Of a DNA stretch of 64,000 bases, positions 62,061 to 64,000 are shown piece by piece. The notes under the pieces are model-generated. The model was not told the origin of the DNA, ran no database searches, and saw only the letters and a program-made list of their open reading frames with translations. Location of the stretch: positions 806,001 to 870,000 of the forward strand of contig JADFUC010001816.1 of NCBI GenBank assembly GCA_019722365.1. Direction: 5' to 3'. Both the position numbers and the translations under genes were made by a program. Numbering within the stretch: position 1 is the stretch's first letter; every line of letters begins with the position of its first letter. This DNA is from Lithospermum erythrorhizon. Lineage: Eukaryota; Streptophyta; Magnoliopsida; Boraginales; Boraginaceae.

Positions 62061-62703
62061 ATTTTAGAATATGCAAAATATGGTACCATGGAACACAGAA
62101 ACTACGAAAAATCTAGAATCACAGAAATTACAATACAGACATTTTAGAAAACAACCGAATTTAGAAATGATAAATTATTCACCTCATTATCAGAAGAAAG
62201 ATATTAAAGATTTAATTCCGATCGCACATCAAGCTCAATTTCAAATAATCACATGGCTACAAGTTCCCGACTCGGGAACAAACGGCATATTTAAAACTAC
62301 TACCGCCGGACCGCAAGTATTCCAACAAAATTTCAAACGCATTGCGATCACTTTGATTCAATATCAACAGCCACCACGCTTTCTCAATATTCACGTATTT
62401 AATTAATTTTTTTCACGCTTTGACGACAAACTACCAACTTACGCCATGCTTCAGGCTTAAAGTGAAGAATTTGTCGCTGCTTCAGAAACAAACGTGCCCA
62501 CAAATCCTGCTGCTTTAACAATAAACGACATCGCAGCGTTGTTAGACCATGTCGAATTCGCTTGTTATTTACTAAGCATTTAATTCGCTTGCTATTTACT
62601 AAGACACGCATTTAATTCGGGCTGTTGCATAAAGCTGAACTGCACCGGATTAACAAGAATTTCGCACTCAAGCTCATTTTACTGTTTTTGGCTGTGGGTA
62701 TAA

Positions 62704-63124
62704 CCAGTTCAGATAAAATTCTGTATTTGTGGGGCTTCAGCTCTTAGGTCAAAAGGACAAACTTTGTGTCTCTACATATTATTGATTATCAAGCGGTCCT
62801 AAGAACTAGTTAACATGATAAAAGTAGCCTCATCAACTTCGAACTTGTATATATTGTGATTTTTCATGTTTAACTAGTAATATCGGACTTGAGCGTCGTA
62901 ATTAATTTCTACAAATCAAAGACACTAATAGTATCGGATTAGTATTTTCATCTTTAGTGTTGGTGTTACTGCTCTGATTTTCAGATGTTAATATTTATGA
63001 GGTAGGTGTTATGGTGTCGTTGCCTGATTATTGGCTCAACCGAATGGACCTTGAATTCTCCCGGATTTCAGACCCCATCAAGATTGATGACTTGTTCGAT
63101 CACTGCACAAACATGCCATAATTC
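62704..63124. other. Resumption of the SAUR unit spacer
   Basis: Collinear with 57410-57960: TGTGGGG, AAAAGGACA(A/G)(A/T)CTTTGTGTC, and the TAGTGTTGGTGTTACTG and TCAACAGACT/TCAACCGAAT blocks. No gene. Confidence 0.6.
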
Positions 63125-63322
63125 ATTTGTTAAGTCAAATTAAGGGGATTTTGAAGCGTTGCTCGTCAGCTGTATAAACTGGAAAATGACATTTCTCTAC
63201 CTACCATTAGTAGAACATGAATCTTCATTTGCATGCTATATGTGTCTGTTAAACGAATTTTTCTTGCTGAAAATTATGTCATTTGATCTCCATCTTTAGG
63301 AGCTTCTTGCTGCTCTGATCAT
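63125..63322 (-). pseudogene. SAUR relic 4
   Basis: Begins MIRAARSS and is then frameshifted and stopped; an extra base in the start region separates it from relic 3, with which it otherwise agrees (TAAGTCAAATTAAGGGGATT, CAGCTGTATAAACTGGAAA). Same location relative to the downstream SAUR copy. Confidence 0.72.
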
Positions 63323-63479
63323 TTTTTATTTCTTGAGTTGGAAAGTGGAGAATACTGATTGATTTGATGAAATGCATTGTAAGAAAGGTTTTTTTTTTAT
63401 ATAGAATCACTAATTCGAATTGATGTATACAACAAGCTAAGAAATGCTATTTCTACAAAATTCTTTGACTATATATGAG

Positions 63480-63933
63480 TCAGTATACAAGCAATTGACA
63501 ATTTCTTAATTCTTGGTGAGCAGATGGCAAAGAGCACGAAGTGATAGCTACGGAGATGAGCAAGGCTTTCTGAATGTCTCCAGCTAAACCTCGTTGGATC
63601 ATGCCAATGATATACTCCAAAAGTTTTCCATCAACAGCTAAAATGATTGGTCCCTCGCTTGGTAGCCCAAACTCCTCTTCCGACATATTCAAGAGCTCCT
63701 TGAAGATTTCGTTATTGAGATAGTGAAGAGGGATACTAAAACGCTGTTGATCTGCAGAATAGACTACGAAACACCCGTTGTCTGCCTTTGTTGATGATGA
63801 TGTAGGAGTACTGGAAGAAAAACTGTCCTCATTTACATTGTATGTCGCTTTGGGAAACAAAATTTTTCCTTTGAGTAGCTGCAAAATTTTGCCATTTTTT
63901 AGCCATCTTGACGAGTTTCTTGGTGCTGATCAT
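63480..63933 (-). pseudogene. SAUR61-68-type gene with a 2-base N-terminal deletion
   Basis: The ATG at 63933 opens MISTKKLVKMAKKWQNFAAT, but two bases are missing in the codons for KRI (AGGAAAAATTTTG where the sisters have AGGAAAAGAATTTTG). From there the correct frame can be read only with a later start (MQLLKG at 63884). Everything after KILFPK is sound: GCFVVYSADQQRFSIPLHYL, KELLNMSEEEFGLPSEGPII, EYIIGMIQRGLAGDIQKALL, ending LLVY. A 134-residue product lacking the conserved basic N-terminus is possible, but I regard the copy as disabled. Upstream sequence runs off the window after 63999. Confidence 0.82.
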
Positions 63934-64000
63934 TTTCGTTTCTGTATTAGATAAGTAAAGGATATTAAATATTTAGATCTTCAGATAATTGGGGAATGGA

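Larger units (their letters stand above)
59852..62703. mobile_element. 2.85 kb AT-rich insertion in SAUR unit 3
   Basis: The SAUR unit is interrupted after GGTTGAACAAAATTCT and resumes at CAGTTCAGATAAAATTCTG, so AAAATTCT may be a target duplication. The insert has a microsatellite-like head (AATTAATTACATAAGAA words, about 60180-60490) and a long middle built from variants of ATGAAATATGGTAAAATT (about 60520-62060). Its more complex end (62070-62703) contains a 111-codon frame without a known domain. No LTR pair or transposase was identified. It may be a decayed retroelement whose interior expanded by slippage. Confidence 0.5.

Noticed and set aside
62071..62406. 111-codon frame in the AT-rich SAUR insertion
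   Set aside because: No recognisable domain, and the composition continues that of the surrounding repeat; kept only as part of the insertion.
1..64000. tRNA, rRNA or other structured RNA genes
   Set aside because: I looked for tRNA-like arms and conserved boxes and saw none, apart from the retroelement primer-binding site; a covariance-model scan would be needed to exclude small RNAs.

Overview
The window is nuclear DNA of a flowering plant. The genes have spliced exons, the intergenic DNA is very AT-rich, and it is full of MITEs and retrotransposon debris. The gene families point to an asterid, most likely the nightshade family (Solanaceae): an R1B-like CC-NB-LRR relic, a SAUR61-68-type tandem cluster, an SCL1-type GRAS relic and a subgroup 21 R2R3-MYB. 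The family assignment is an inference, because I could not search a database.

Layout. 0-8 kb: AT-rich intergenic DNA with a tandem repeat interrupted by a Stowaway-type MITE, then two dead genes, a decayed CC-NB-LRR resistance gene (+, 3.15-5.78 kb) and a decayed SCL1-like GRAS gene (-, 6.3-7.94 kb). 8-34.8 kb: no credible protein-coding gene. This part is a mosaic of transposon remains: a LINE tail, two copies of an unclassified repeat, two TA-flanked MITEs, a non-autonomous LTR element with a tRNA-Met-type primer-binding site, a 1.2 kb terminal-inverted-repeat element with a 5 bp target duplication, and an LTR-like block carrying minisatellites. 34.8-49.3 kb: the euchromatic island, with an R2R3-MYB (+), an 8-exon PP2C phosphatase (-) and an LRR receptor-like kinase with atypical catalytic motifs (+). 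50-64 kb: a SAUR cluster on the minus strand with three intact genes, three frameshifted copies and four shared relics, arranged in units of about 2 kb. A solo-LTR-like insertion and a 2.8 kb AT-rich insertion separate the last two units.

The functional genes do not form one pathway. MYB subgroup 21, PP2C, LRR-RLK and SAUR proteins act in growth, wall or signalling programmes, and their adjacency here looks incidental. The one co-duplicated functional group is the SAUR array, where a short inverted-repeat motif is kept at a fixed distance upstream of three copies.

I found no evidence of a wholly new biological system. The best leads are the SAUR paired-unit history and its conserved upstream motif, the non-autonomous LTR element with GC-rich cargo, the atypical kinase, the MYB GC-AG intron and the 2-nt lesion in the last PP2C exon.
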